This document shows, piece by piece, positions 32,112-41,632 of a stretch of 56,692 bases of DNA (the stretch's first letter is position 1; each line of letters begins with the position of its first letter). Position numbers and translations under genes: made by a program. Origin of the DNA: Natronospiraceae bacterium (GTDB taxonomy: Bacteria > Pseudomonadota > Gammaproteobacteria > Natronospirales > Natronospiraceae); NCBI GenBank assembly GCA_007133205.1, contig SLND01000018.1:1-56692 (forward strand), in the 5' to 3' direction. Under the pieces are notes generated by a model that saw only the letters and a list, made by a program, of their open reading frames with translations, did no database searches and was not told the origin of the DNA.

Positions 32112-34601
32112 TTGGCACAAGGCCAGGCCAGACGAGACCGGTTCATCGGTTTTGCCGTGGTCCTCGCGGTGGGTCTGGGGGGGCTCGCGGGACTGTGGCA
32201 GGGCGTGGACGGTTTCACCCAGGATGTCAGCATGCGACTGGCGCCGGAACGCGATGCCGGTGACCAGGTGCTGCTGGTGGATATCGACGAAGCCTCGCTT
32301 GAGCGCTACGGCAGCTGGGAAAGCCTCGCCCCGGCGGTGGTCTCGGCGCTCCAGCTTGTCACCAGCGAGAATGCCCGCGTCAGTGCCGTGGTTCTCCCGC
32401 GTGACTGGGGGCTGGGGGGACCGGCAGCGGATCAGGCCCTGTCGCGCGCCATCGGCGAGGCGGACACGGTCCTTCTGGGGCTGCCGTACCGTTCCTGGCC
32501 GGCAGGCCGTCTGCCATCCGACCTGGGAGAATCGTGGCGCTCCGATTATCTCCAGCAGAGCCTGATCGAAGCAAAGCTTGACGACAGCCTTGGGGCCCGC
32601 ACACAACGTCTGCTCGGGTTCGAGCGTTCGGTGCGTGACGGACGGCTTCTGCCCAGCTTTCCGGGACTGGTGGGCCAGGTGGACAGCGTCGGTTTCGTGC
32701 CACATGAGGCCGGCCGTGCCGAGGTCCGCCATCCGCCGGCCCTCCTGCGCCTGGATGACCATTATCTGCCCTCCCTGTCGCTGCAGCTGGTGACTCACGC
32801 CCTGGGCGGGACAGTGGCCGACATCCGCCCCGGTGAGCGTTCCGATATATCCGTTGGCGGTCAGCGCCGTCAGACCACGCTGGGTTACCGATTCCAGCCC
32901 CATTTTTATTCCGGTGACAGTGGAATTCAGCGGATTTCACTGGTGGATCTGCTGGGTGACCGGGGTAACGGTGAAACGCTCGAAGGGCGTGTTGTCATCC
33001 TGGGCAGCAGTGCCGGGCAGTGGGCTGACAGACTTCCCAGTCCCATCGGCAGCGAAATGAGCCCGGCCGAAGTCACCGCCCACCAGACCGCCGCCATACT
33101 GAATGATCACCTCTATTCGCCGCCGGACTGGATGATGGTGGCGCCCTGGGCGGTGCTGCTGGTGGTAGGGCTGTATCTGGCTTATCTCCTGCCGCGGGTG
33201 GGACTCGGCACCGGTATTGCCGTCACCGTACTCCTCACAATGGTGCTCATTAACGTGCAACTCATACTCGGCATGGCCCAAATGGTGCATCTGCCCCTGG
33301 CGATGCCGGTCATTGCACTGGTATCGGGGCATGTGGCGATCTGGTTGCGCCGTGTGGTATCGGAGCGCCGTGCCAGCTTCCGCGAGCAGCTGTCAGAGGC
33401 CAATCGCTTGCTGGCCGAATCTCTTCAGGCGCAGGGGCGGCTCGACGCAGCCTTTGATCGTTATCGCCAGAGTGAACCCAGCGAGGAACTGTTTGATCGT
33501 CTGTACAACCTGGGTCTTGATTTCGAAAGACGCCGCCAGTTTGCACGGGCCCAGTCGGTACTGCGTTACCTGCAGCAACTGGCCCCCGGATTTGCGGATG
33601 TGGATCAGCGCATCAAGCGGCTCGGGGTACTGGAAAGCAAGATGGCACTGGCCAGCACCAAGGGTGGCGCGCGTCCGCTGATTCTGACCGAGGACGGGAT
33701 GCAGAAGCCCATGCTCGGGCGTTACGAAATCCAGAAGGAAATCGGTCGTGGCGCCATGGGTACGGTTTATCTCGGACGTGATCCACGCATCGGCAGGACC
33801 GTCGCCGTCAAGACCGTGGCCCTGTCCGAGGAGTTCGAGGGTGAGGAACTGGAACGGGTCACCGCGCGCTTCTTTCGCGAAGCCGAGACTGCCGGTCGCC
33901 TCAACCATCCCAGTATCGTGACCATTTACGATGTGGGCGAGGAATCGGATCTTGCCTACATCGCCATGGATTACCTCGACGGCTCCAGCCTACAGCGCTA
34001 TACCCACCGCAAGAAGCTCCTGCCGGTTCCCACCGTTTTTGACATCGTGATCCAGGTCGCCGAGGCCCTGGATTATGCCCACAGTCACAATGTGGTGCAC
34101 CGCGACGTCAAGCCCGGCAACATGATCTATGATCGCCGCACACGCCGCATCAAGGTGACTGATTTTGGCGTTGCCTGCCTGACTGACACCAGCAAGACCA
34201 AGACCGGGACGATCCTGGGTACACCCTCATACATGTCCCCCGAACAGATTCTCGGCAAGCGCGTGGATGGACGTTCCGATCTGTTTTCTCTTGGGGTGAG
34301 TTTCTACCAGCTCCTGCGTGGCGAACTGCCCTTCGAGGGTGAGCCGTTGGCAACCCTGATGTACAAGATCGCCAACGAAGCCCATCCGGATGTGCGTGCC
34401 CTGCGCCTCGATCTTCCGGCCTGCCTGAACCCGATCATGGATCGCTTGCTGTCCAAGGATCCGAAGGAACGCTTCCAGAGCGGCGCGGAACTGGCCGCCG
34501 CCCTGCGCCGCTGTCGCCGCGAAGCGGTGGCCCTCGCCGCCCGTGAAAAGGAAGGTACCGGTCAGTCGCCGCGTTCGGCAGCCTTCAGCCGGACCAGATA
34601 A
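32112..34601 (+). CDS. CHASE2-domain transmembrane serine/threonine protein kinase
   Basis: About 829 residues from a TTG at 32112, six bases after GGGAGGGG; the track start at 32058 lacks a site. Layout: N-terminal membrane helix (FIGFAVVLAVGLGGLAGLW), CHASE2 sensor domain to about residue 330 (VLLVDIDEASLERYGSW, VVILGSSA), three membrane helices (about 345-425), a TPR-like helical linker, then a Hanks-type kinase (about 535-800): GRGAMGTVYLG loop, Lys567 (VAVK), H663-R-D-V-K-P-G-N, D684-F-G, SPEQ. All catalytic residues present. It should sense a periplasmic signal and phosphorylate Ser/Thr targets. Its 3' end overlaps the convergent symporter gene by 40 bases. Confidence 0.9.
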   Translation: MAQGQARRDRFIGFAVVLAVGLGGLAGLWQGVDGFTQDVSMRLAPERDAGDQVLLVDIDEASLERYGSWESLAPAVVSALQLVTSENARVSAVVLPRDWGLGGPAADQALSRAIGEADTVLLGLPYRSWPAGRLPSDLGESWRSDYLQQSLIEAKLDDSLGARTQRLLGFERSVRDGRLLPSFPGLVGQVDSVGFVPHEAGRAEVRHPPALLRLDDHYLPSLSLQLVTHALGGTVADIRPGERSDISVGGQRRQTTLGYRFQPHFYSGDSGIQRISLVDLLGDRGNGETLEGRVVILGSSAGQWADRLPSPIGSEMSPAEVTAHQTAAILNDHLYSPPDWMMVAPWAVLLVVGLYLAYLLPRVGLGTGIAVTVLLTMVLINVQLILGMAQMVHLPLAMPVIALVSGHVAIWLRRVVSERRASFREQLSEANRLLAESLQAQGRLDAAFDRYRQSEPSEELFDRLYNLGLDFERRRQFARAQSVLRYLQQLAPGFADVDQRIKRLGVLESKMALASTKGGARPLILTEDGMQKPMLGRYEIQKEIGRGAMGTVYLGRDPRIGRTVAVKTVALSEEFEGEELERVTARFFREAETAGRLNHPSIVTIYDVGEESDLAYIAMDYLDGSSLQRYTHRKKLLPVPTVFDIVIQVAEALDYAHSHNVVHRDVKPGNMIYDRRTRRIKVTDFGVACLTDTSKTKTGTILGTPSYMSPEQILGKRVDGRSDLFSLGVSFYQLLRGELPFEGEPLATLMYKIANEAHPDVRALRLDLPACLNPIMDRLLSKDPKERFQSGAELAAALRRCRREAVALAAREKEGTGQSPRSAAFSRTR

Positions 34602-35953
34602 TACCGTGCTGCCTGCATGACCTTTGGTGCCAGGATCAGGGTGGCGATCATGGTCGGAATTGCCATCAGGCCGTAACCGGTGGTGATGAGATAGATCACG
34701 GCCTCGACCGTCGCCACCGCGCCGCCAATCACCAGGGCGGTGTAGAAATACTTGTACCAATGCTGATATTCGGCACCGATGAGAAAGCCGAGGCACTTCG
34801 CGCCGTAGTACCAGAAGGTGAACATGGTGCTCATGCTGAACACCACCACCAGCAGCGTGACGATCCACGGGCCGATCGGTCCGAGTGCTTCGGAAAAGGC
34901 GGTGGCGGTGAGTGCTGCCCCCGCCACGCCATCGTCCATGAGCTCCCAGGCACCGGTGGTCAGGATCACCAGCGCGGTGCAGGTGCAGACGATGAGCGTG
35001 TCCACCACGGGTCCGACCATGGCGACCGTGCCCACACGCACCGGCTCGCGGCTCCTGGTGGCGGTCATCGCCAGCACTTCGGTGCCGACCCCGGCCTCGT
35101 TGGAAAATGCCCCCTGACGGATGCCCACGATCATTACCCCGAGCAGGCCACCGATTGCCGCCTGGGTGTAGTCGCCGCGGAAGGCATCGGCAAAGATCAG
35201 GCGCAGGTATTCGGGGATGGCGGCGTAGTTCACCGCAAGGATGACGAAGGCACAGGCCAGATAGAGCACCACCATCGAGGGCACCAGGTAGCCGGCCACG
35301 CGGCCGATGCGCTTGATGCCACCGAAGATCACCAGCGCCACCACCGCGGCCACCCCGATCCCGAACAGGAGATTGAAGGTGCCCGCGGCGTCCTCGCTGA
35401 TCACCTCGCGCGGGATCAGGATGGCATCGCGTACCGCCTCCGTGAGCTGGTTGATCTGGAAGATGGGCAGGGTGCCGATCAGGCCCGCGAGCGCGAAAAA
35501 CACCGCCAGCGGCATCCACTTGCGCCCCAGGCCTTCGCGGATGGTGTACATGGTCCCGCCCTGGAGCTTGCCGTGGCTGTCGTAGCCGCGGTACATGAGC
35601 CCGGCGGTGCAGGTGAAGAATTTGGTCGCCACCCCCACCAGAGCGGTCACCCACATCCAGAACACCGCACCGGGTCCGCCCATGGAAATGGCCACGGCTA
35701 CCCCGGCGATGTTGCCCAGTCCCAGCGTGCCCGACAGGGCGGTGGACAGCGCCTGGAAATAGTTGATGTCGCCCGGCGCATCGTGCTGGTCATAACGTCC
35801 CGTGAGCAGGCGAAACGCGATCGGGAACAGCAGGTAAGGCAGTGCCCGGGAATAGATGACGAAGAACAGGCCGCCCCCCACCAGAAGCAGGATCAGGGGC
35901 GGGCCCCAGAGAAAGTCGGACACGGCACTCAGGGCATTCTCGATCGCTTCCAT
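34562..35953 (-). CDS. Alanine/glycine:cation symporter (AGCS family)
   Basis: 463 residues from the ATG at 35953, which has GGAG at 6-base spacing; the track start 35995 lacks one. Around eleven membrane helices. AGCS signature blocks: ALSGTLGLGNIAGVAVAI, GGPGAVFWMWVTALVGVATKF (sodium site region), GVGTEVLAMTATRSREPVRVG and IRQGAFSNEAG. It imports alanine or glycine with Na+. Sodium coupling suits a saline habitat. It converges with the CHASE2 kinase gene and their coding ends overlap by 40 bases, so the two transcripts are complementary at their 3' ends. Confidence 0.92.
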   Translation of the reverse strand: MEAIENALSAVSDFLWGPPLILLLVGGGLFFVIYSRALPYLLFPIAFRLLTGRYDQHDAPGDINYFQALSTALSGTLGLGNIAGVAVAISMGGPGAVFWMWVTALVGVATKFFTCTAGLMYRGYDSHGKLQGGTMYTIREGLGRKWMPLAVFFALAGLIGTLPIFQINQLTEAVRDAILIPREVISEDAAGTFNLLFGIGVAAVVALVIFGGIKRIGRVAGYLVPSMVVLYLACAFVILAVNYAAIPEYLRLIFADAFRGDYTQAAIGGLLGVMIVGIRQGAFSNEAGVGTEVLAMTATRSREPVRVGTVAMVGPVVDTLIVCTCTALVILTTGAWELMDDGVAGAALTATAFSEALGPIGPWIVTLLVVVFSMSTMFTFWYYGAKCLGFLIGAEYQHWYKYFYTALVIGGAVATVEAVIYLITTGYGLMAIPTMIATLILAPKVMQAARYYLVRLKAAERGD

Positions 35954-36179
35954 TTCGGGCTCCAGGGAATGAATTTGCTGGTCAGGGCCGACCATACGCT
36001 ACCGGCCTGTCCCCGGTTTCCACAAGTTGCCCCTCAACGCCATCCGTGCGCTGCGTTCTGCCAGGGAGGGGACAATGGTCGATCAACAACCAAGAGACAC
36101 GCTTGACCTCAAACGATGCCCGATCAGGACTCTCCGCTTGTACACTGGTCCCCTTGACTGCTTGTTACAGGGGCTGGTG

Positions 36180-37202
36180 ATGACAGCAAGGATTGATCTT
36201 CGCAGCGACACCGTGACCCAACCGACTCAGGCCATGCGTCGTACCATGGCCGATGCCGAGGTGGGTGATGACGTGATGGGCGAGGATCATAGCGTGAATC
36301 GTCTCGAGGCGATCTCTGCCGAACGCTGCGGAATGGAGGGGGCGGTGTTCGTGCCCTCGGGCACGCAGGGCAATCTTGCCGCGATGATGGCCCATTGCGG
36401 GCGTGGCGAGGAAGTAATCCTCGGCCACGATGCCCACACCTATATCAATGAAGGTGGCGGCATCGCCGTCCTCGGTGGGGTCCAGCCACAGGTCCTGGAA
36501 ATGGACGCCCGGGGCCAGATGGATCTGGAGGCGGTGGTCGCTGCAATCAAGCCTGATGATCCGCACCACGCGGTCACCCGCCTGCTGGCCCAGGAAAACA
36601 CCCACCACGGTGCGGTGGTGTCGCGTGAATACCTTGCGGATGCCGCTGCCCTGGCACGTCGGCACGGGCTGGGACATCACCTCGACGGGGCGCGGGTCTT
36701 CAATGCCTCGGTCGCCGAGAACATCGAGGTCGGCGAGATCCTCAGGTACTTCGACAGTGTGAGTTTCTGTCTTTCCAAGGGGCTCGGCGCGCCTGTGGGT
36801 TCGGTGGTCTGCGGGCCGCGAGAGCTGATGAAGCGGGTGCGGCGCTGGCGCAAGGTCCTTGGTGGCGGCATGCGCCAGGCCGGGATTCTGGCTGCCGCCG
36901 GCATCCACGCCCTGGAACATCACGTGGCGCGGCTCGCCGACGACCATGCCCGCGCCCGGGCCATGGCCGAGGCCCTGGAAAACCTCGACGGCCTGTCGGT
37001 GCGTTATACCGGCACCAACATGCTCTTTGTCACCCCGCCGCGCGAGCGTGTCGCGGCCATTGTCGAGGCTCTGGCGGACGAGGGGGTGACGGTCAAGGCG
37101 GCCCCGACCCTGCGTCTGGTGACTCATCTTGATGTGCCGGATGAGGCGGTGGCCGTGGTCAGGCGCGGATTCGAGCGCGGCCTGGCGGCGGGGGCCGCAT
37201 GA
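36180..37202 (+). CDS. ltaE: Low-specificity L-threonine aldolase
   Basis: 340 residues from the ATG at 36180 (AGGGG seven bases upstream); the track start at 36027 is within non-family sequence. Fold-type I PLP enzyme: IDLRSDTVTQPTQAMR at the N-terminus, VFVPSGTQGNLAAMM, ENTHHGAVVS, HHLDGARVFNAS with the PLP Asp, and the Schiff-base Lys in FCLSKGLGAPVGS. It cleaves threonine or allo-threonine to glycine and acetaldehyde. It overlaps the FAH gene by ATGA and probably forms an operon through tspO. Confidence 0.92.
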   Translation: MTARIDLRSDTVTQPTQAMRRTMADAEVGDDVMGEDHSVNRLEAISAERCGMEGAVFVPSGTQGNLAAMMAHCGRGEEVILGHDAHTYINEGGGIAVLGGVQPQVLEMDARGQMDLEAVVAAIKPDDPHHAVTRLLAQENTHHGAVVSREYLADAAALARRHGLGHHLDGARVFNASVAENIEVGEILRYFDSVSFCLSKGLGAPVGSVVCGPRELMKRVRRWRKVLGGGMRQAGILAAAGIHALEHHVARLADDHARARAMAEALENLDGLSVRYTGTNMLFVTPPRERVAAIVEALADEGVTVKAAPTLRLVTHLDVPDEAVAVVRRGFERGLAAGAA

Positions 37203-37810
37203 CGCAGGCCGGTTATCCTTCCCCCGGCGCACGGGTATTCTGTATCGGACGCAATTACGCCGATCACGCCCGCGAGATGCGAGCCGACCTGCCCGAGCGC
37301 CCGGTGATCTTCATGAAGCCGCCTTCGAGCTGCCGGCCACCGGGAGAGGTGGCTTTCCCGTCCGGCCACGGCCGGGTCAACTTCGAGGGTGAGCTGGTGG
37401 CAGTGCTCTCCGGTGATCCCCGGGATCCCGTTGCCGGTGCCGCCCTGGGGGTGGACCTGACCCTGCGCGAGCTGCAGGCCGAGCTCAAGGAAAAGCGTCT
37501 GCCCTGGACGGTGGCCAAGGCCTTCGACGGCAGTGCCCTGCTGGGCCCGGTGACGCCGCTTGATGCGGCCGCCTTCAACGAGCTCGAGTTTCATGTTCGG
37601 GTCAATGGCCGGCCACGGCAGCACGGCCTGGCCGGGAATATGATCTTTTCCTGTGACGAGATCATTGCCGAATTGACGCGTTACTGGAAACCTGAATCCG
37701 GGGATCTCTTGTTCACGGGGACCCCTGAAGGCGTCGGCCCGGTGCATCCCGGGGACCTGATTACCATGGAAAGCCCACAACTGGGAGGTGTCGAATGGCG
37801 TCTCAGCTGA
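37199..37810 (+). CDS. Fumarylacetoacetate hydrolase family protein
   Basis: 203 residues, single FAH catalytic domain of the short (YcgM/FAHD1) type. CIGRNYADHAREM at the N-terminus, PVIFMKPPSS, metal ligands Glu-x-Glu in NFEGELVAVL and Asp in GVDLTLRELQ, WTVAKAFDGSALLGP, TGTPEGVGPVHPGD. Members hydrolyse or decarboxylate 2-oxo/acylpyruvate compounds such as fumarylpyruvate or oxaloacetate. Coupled to the aldolase by ATGA and overlapping tspO by 16 bases. Exact substrate not predictable; oxaloacetate would fit the nearby PEP carboxylase. Confidence 0.88.
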   Translation: MTQAGYPSPGARVFCIGRNYADHAREMRADLPERPVIFMKPPSSCRPPGEVAFPSGHGRVNFEGELVAVLSGDPRDPVAGAALGVDLTLRELQAELKEKRLPWTVAKAFDGSALLGPVTPLDAAAFNELEFHVRVNGRPRQHGLAGNMIFSCDEIIAELTRYWKPESGDLLFTGTPEGVGPVHPGDLITMESPQLGGVEWRLS

Positions 37811-38283
37811 TGCACGAAAGCCGCCGGGTCCAGGCGCTCGGCATGATCGGATGGCTGCTGCTGTGTTTCGCGGTCGCGGCTTTTGGCGGCATGTTTGCGC
37901 CCGGGGAATGGTATGCCGGCCTGGAGCGTCCGGCCTGGACACCGCCCGACTGGCTGTTTGCACCGGTCTGGACCCTGCTCTATGTGATGATGGCGATTGC
38001 CGCCTGGCAGGTCTGGCGCCTGACCGGATTCCGGGAGGGCAAGGCGCCGCTGAGCGCCTTTATCGTGCAATTGCTGATGAATGGCCTGTGGTCGGCCATC
38101 TTCTTCGGTCTCCAGGCTCCGGGACTGGCCCTGATCTGGATTCTGCTGCTGTGGCTGGCCATCGGTGTAACCCTGTTCCTGTTCAGCCGGGTCAGCTGGA
38201 GCGCCTCTGCCCTGCTGTTGCCCTATCTGCTCTGGGTCAGTTTCGCGGCCGTGCTCAATGCGGCTTTCTGGTGGCTGAATTGA
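37795..38283 (+). CDS. tspO: TspO/MBR family membrane protein
   Basis: 162 residues, five membrane helices. Signature blocks: AAFGGMFAPGEWYAGLERPAWTPPDWLFAPVW, LYVMMAIAAWQVW, QLLMNGLWSAIFFG, YLLWVSFAAVLNAAFWWLN. GGGAGG lies before the ATG, and the start overlaps the end of the FAH gene by 16 bases. TspO proteins bind porphyrins and help control tetrapyrrole traffic and oxidative or light responses. No tetrapyrrole or photosynthesis gene is in the window. Family call is strong. Confidence 0.9.
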   Translation: MASQLMHESRRVQALGMIGWLLLCFAVAAFGGMFAPGEWYAGLERPAWTPPDWLFAPVWTLLYVMMAIAAWQVWRLTGFREGKAPLSAFIVQLLMNGLWSAIFFGLQAPGLALIWILLLWLAIGVTLFLFSRVSWSASALLLPYLLWVSFAAVLNAAFWWLN

Positions 38284-38292
38284 GATGTCGGC

Positions 38293-41031
38293 ATGAGTGA
38301 ATCAGGATCTTCCGGACCATCGAAGCCGCGCCGCGAGGTTCGCTTCGCGGCAAAGGATGAACCGCTGCGCGAGGACGTCAGCGAACTGGGTGCCATGGTC
38401 GGTGCCATGTTGCGCGAGCAGGGCGGGGTGGATTTCTTCGAGCGGGTGGAAGCGGCGCGCAAGGCCGCGATCCGTCGCCGCGAAGGCCATCGCCATGGCG
38501 CGAAGGAACTGGCGGCGACGGTTCGTGACCTTTCCAGCGAAGAAGCTTCGGAGCTGACCCGAGCCTTTTCCACCTGGTTCCAGATGGTGAACCTGGCGGA
38601 ACGGGTCCACAGGATCCGTCGCCGCCGGGACTACGAACGCGAACAGCTGCCCCAGCCGGAGGGTCTCACCGCGAGTCTTGAAGCCCTGCGCGAAGCGGGT
38701 CTCGATCCCGCGAGCCTGCTGGAGACCCTGGGCCGGGTGCGTTTCGGTCCCACCTTCACCGCCCATCCCACCGAGTCCATGCGGCGTTCCCTGCTCGAAA
38801 AGCAGCAGCGCATCGCCCGACGTCTGGTGGAGAAGGACGACCCCGAGCTGACCCCCCGCGAGCGACAGGCCCTGCTGGCCCGGGTTCGAATGGAGATTAC
38901 CGCCGGCTGGCAGACCGAAGAGCATCCGAGTGAACGGCCCACGGTCGCCGATGAACGCGAACACGTTCTTTTTTACTTCACCGAGGTCCTCTACAGCATT
39001 CTTCCCCCCTTCTACGAGGCACTGGAACAGGGCCTGCGCGAGACCTGGCCGGAGGCCGAGCTGCCCGAACGCTTTCCCGCCCTGGTCCAGTTCGGATCCT
39101 GGGTCGGTGGCGACATGGACGGCAACCCCAATGTGACGGCCGATACCGTGCGCGATTCGCTTCACGAGCACCGCGCAATGATCCTCCACAGCTATCTGGG
39201 CGAGCTCAATTCGCTGTACCGGCGTCTGAGCCAGTCCCGCTCACGGGTGGGGATCGACTCCAGTCTCGAGGATCGCCTCGGGCATTATGCCAATGACTTT
39301 CCCGGCACCCTGCAGGAGATCCCCCCGCGCCATCGCGACATGCCTTACCGGGTGATGAGCCGCATGATTCAGGCGCGCCTGCGAGCCACCCTGCGCGATC
39401 TGACCGGCGCTTATGATTCGGCGGAGGAACTGGTTGCGGATGTCCGGCTCATGCACGACAGCCTGGCAACCCATCAGGGACGTCACGCCGGCCTGTTTTC
39501 GGTTCGCCGCCTGCTGCGACGGGTCGAGACCTTCGGCTTTCATCTCGCCTCGCTGGATATCCGGCAGGATTCCGAAGTCCATCGCTCGGCCGTGGGGCAA
39601 CTGCTTGGCATTGCCGACTGGTCGCAAAGAGAGGCTTCAGAACGGATCGAGCTCATGCGTGCCTGGTTGCTCGAGCCTGCATCTCCACAGACCGACAGCG
39701 AGGAGATGGAAAGCACCCTGGAGGTCTTTCGTGCGATTGCCGAGTGTCGCGAACGTTATGGTGCGGAAGCGATCGGCAGCTACATCATCAGCATGGCGCG
39801 TGGACCCGAGGATCTGATCGCGGTGCTGGTGCTCGCCCGCGCCGCCGGTCTGGCAAATGATCAGGGCCAGGTGCCGCTGGATATCGTGCCTCTGCTGGAG
39901 ACGGTGCCCGATCTGCAGGCCGGCCCGGATATTTTCCAGCGTGCGCTGGCCGATCCCGATTACCGGGCCCACCTGGCGGCGCGCGGGGATCATCAGGAAA
40001 TCATGGTGGGCTATTCCGACAGCAACAAGGAATCGGGCATTGCCGCCTCCCGCTGGGCGGTCTATCGCACCCAGACCGAACTGGTGCGGGCCGCGCAGGA
40101 AGCCGACATCGAACTGTCCTTCTTTCATGGCCGTGGTGGATCCGCCAGTCGCGGTGGCGGCAAGGTCCATTCGGCGATCATGGCGGCGCCGGAGGGAAGT
40201 ATCCAGGGGCGCATGCGGGTCACCGAGCAGGGCGAGGTCATCCATGCCAAGTACGGCCTGCGCTCGATCGGCATGCGCAGCCTCGAGCAGGGGGTGGGTG
40301 CGGTCCTGCGTGCCGCCACATCCGGCCAGCTGGCCCGGCCGCGCCCCGAGTGGCTGGAGGTGATCGAAACCGTCGCCCGGGCCAGTCGCGCGGCCTATCG
40401 CGAGGACATCTACACCAGTCCTGATCTGGAAGCCTTCTTCCACGAGTTCACGCCGATCGATGTCATCCAGCGCATGGCCATGGGCTCGCGCCCGGCAAGC
40501 CGGCGCAAGGGGCAGGGGGTCGGAGACCTGCGCGCCATTCCCTGGGTCTTCGCCTGGACCCAGTGCCGGGTTCTCCTGCCCGGCTGGTACGGGCTGGGTC
40601 AGGGTCTGGCCGCGGCGGTGGAGGCGCATGGCGAGGCGGCGGTGAACGATGCCGCCCGCAACTGGCCCTTCTTCTCCGTCATGCTCTCGGATGTCGAGAT
40701 GGTGCTCAGCAAGGCCGACATGGACATTGCCGACAAATACCTGGATCTTGTCGACCCCTCACGCCGTCCCCTGTTCGCCGGCGTCCGCGCGGCCTATGAT
40801 GACACCGTGGCGCGGTTGCTGGCGGCCAAGGGGCGCGACCAACTGCTCGACGACGACCCTGGCCTGGCCCGCGCCATCCGTTTGCGCAATCCCTACGTGG
40901 ATCCGATGAGCCTGCTTCAGGTGGACCTGCTTCAGCGGTGGCGGGCTGGCGGGCGCGAGGATGAGGGACAGCTCAACGCCCTGATCGCCACCGTCAACGG
41001 GATTGCGCAGGGGCTGCAGAATACCGGCTGA
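38293..41031 (+). CDS. ppc: Phosphoenolpyruvate carboxylase
   Basis: 912 residues, full length. Catalytic His in TAHPTESMRRSLL, GSWVGGDMDGNPNVT, the second catalytic loop MVGYSDSNKESG, the glycine-rich FHGRGGSASRGGG, LRAIPWVFAWTQCR and the C-terminal GLQNTG are all present. It carboxylates PEP with bicarbonate to oxaloacetate to refill the TCA cycle or support CO2 fixation. Starts 10 bases after tspO, so it is probably read from the same transcript as well as from its own promoter. No features suggest damage. Confidence 0.96.
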   Translation: MSESGSSGPSKPRREVRFAAKDEPLREDVSELGAMVGAMLREQGGVDFFERVEAARKAAIRRREGHRHGAKELAATVRDLSSEEASELTRAFSTWFQMVNLAERVHRIRRRRDYEREQLPQPEGLTASLEALREAGLDPASLLETLGRVRFGPTFTAHPTESMRRSLLEKQQRIARRLVEKDDPELTPRERQALLARVRMEITAGWQTEEHPSERPTVADEREHVLFYFTEVLYSILPPFYEALEQGLRETWPEAELPERFPALVQFGSWVGGDMDGNPNVTADTVRDSLHEHRAMILHSYLGELNSLYRRLSQSRSRVGIDSSLEDRLGHYANDFPGTLQEIPPRHRDMPYRVMSRMIQARLRATLRDLTGAYDSAEELVADVRLMHDSLATHQGRHAGLFSVRRLLRRVETFGFHLASLDIRQDSEVHRSAVGQLLGIADWSQREASERIELMRAWLLEPASPQTDSEEMESTLEVFRAIAECRERYGAEAIGSYIISMARGPEDLIAVLVLARAAGLANDQGQVPLDIVPLLETVPDLQAGPDIFQRALADPDYRAHLAARGDHQEIMVGYSDSNKESGIAASRWAVYRTQTELVRAAQEADIELSFFHGRGGSASRGGGKVHSAIMAAPEGSIQGRMRVTEQGEVIHAKYGLRSIGMRSLEQGVGAVLRAATSGQLARPRPEWLEVIETVARASRAAYREDIYTSPDLEAFFHEFTPIDVIQRMAMGSRPASRRKGQGVGDLRAIPWVFAWTQCRVLLPGWYGLGQGLAAAVEAHGEAAVNDAARNWPFFSVMLSDVEMVLSKADMDIADKYLDLVDPSRRPLFAGVRAAYDDTVARLLAAKGRDQLLDDDPGLARAIRLRNPYVDPMSLLQVDLLQRWRAGGREDEGQLNALIATVNGIAQGLQNTG

Positions 41032-41123
41032 AGCAGAAAACAACCTGGTCGGGAAACCGGAGCCACCCCTGGGCGGTCTCAGGCAGGGGCGGAGCTTATG
41101 ATACAGATGCGGGAGACAAGCTG

Positions 41124-41594
41124 ATGTGGAGCGCAATTCAATGGTTGGCGGGCATGAGTCTGGTATTGATTATGGCCGGCTGTAGCGGTACCCACGCTGC
41201 AGGAGGGGATGGGCCGCTTGATTTCGAGGAACTGGCCCGCGGCAGCTTCAGTGAGGTCAAGGACGAGCAGATGCTCGTGATTCGCGACCGCGATCGGTTT
41301 CGAAGTGTCTGGCGGCAAACGGGACGTTCGGGTGATCCGCCGGAGGTGGATTTCGACAGCGAAATGGTGGTGGCCGCCTTCGTCGGCGAGCGCCGAACCG
41401 GTGGTTACAGTATTCGCCTGCGCGAAGCCGAGGCCCTTGGTGACGAAATCCATCTGAGGCTCCGGATAGAGGAGCCGGGTCGGGGTTGCATGGTGACTCA
41501 GGCCCATACTCAGCCCTGGCAGATCGTAAAATTGCCCAGGGTGGAGGGCTCGGCAAAATTCGATGTGTATCGCGACACGGTCGACTGCGACTGA
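41124..41594 (+). CDS. PrcB-like domain lipoprotein
   Basis: 156 residues. Lipoprotein signal MWSAIQWLAGMSLVLIMAGC with lipobox MAGC. The domain pattern is that of PrcB, the small protein that acts on the PrtP complex of Treponema: DRFRSVWRQTG, VVAAFVGERRTGGYSIRL, PGRGCMVTQAHTQPWQIVKLP. In other bacteria this domain is widespread with unknown role. It lies between ppc and a D-2-hydroxyacid dehydrogenase on the same strand. The fold call is good and the function open. Confidence 0.75.
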   Translation: MWSAIQWLAGMSLVLIMAGCSGTHAAGGDGPLDFEELARGSFSEVKDEQMLVIRDRDRFRSVWRQTGRSGDPPEVDFDSEMVVAAFVGERRTGGYSIRLREAEALGDEIHLRLRIEEPGRGCMVTQAHTQPWQIVKLPRVEGSAKFDVYRDTVDCD

Positions 41595-41632
41595 AACCTC
41601 AACCGTTGTCCCACAATTGCCGGGAGCGAGCA

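Noticed and set aside
31989-32903. Upstream extension of the barrel-protein ORF over the kinase gene
   Set aside because: A proper signal peptide starts at 31988 and the extension is antisense to the CHASE2 domain.
34760-36106. 448-residue plus-strand ORF opposite the alanine symporter
   Set aside because: Composition is Gly/His/Gln/Arg-rich without any domain, and the minus strand encodes a clear AGCS protein.
35954-36179. Glycine riboswitch before the alanine/glycine symporter
   Set aside because: The upstream region on the minus strand shows no conserved glycine aptamer core or tandem arrangement.
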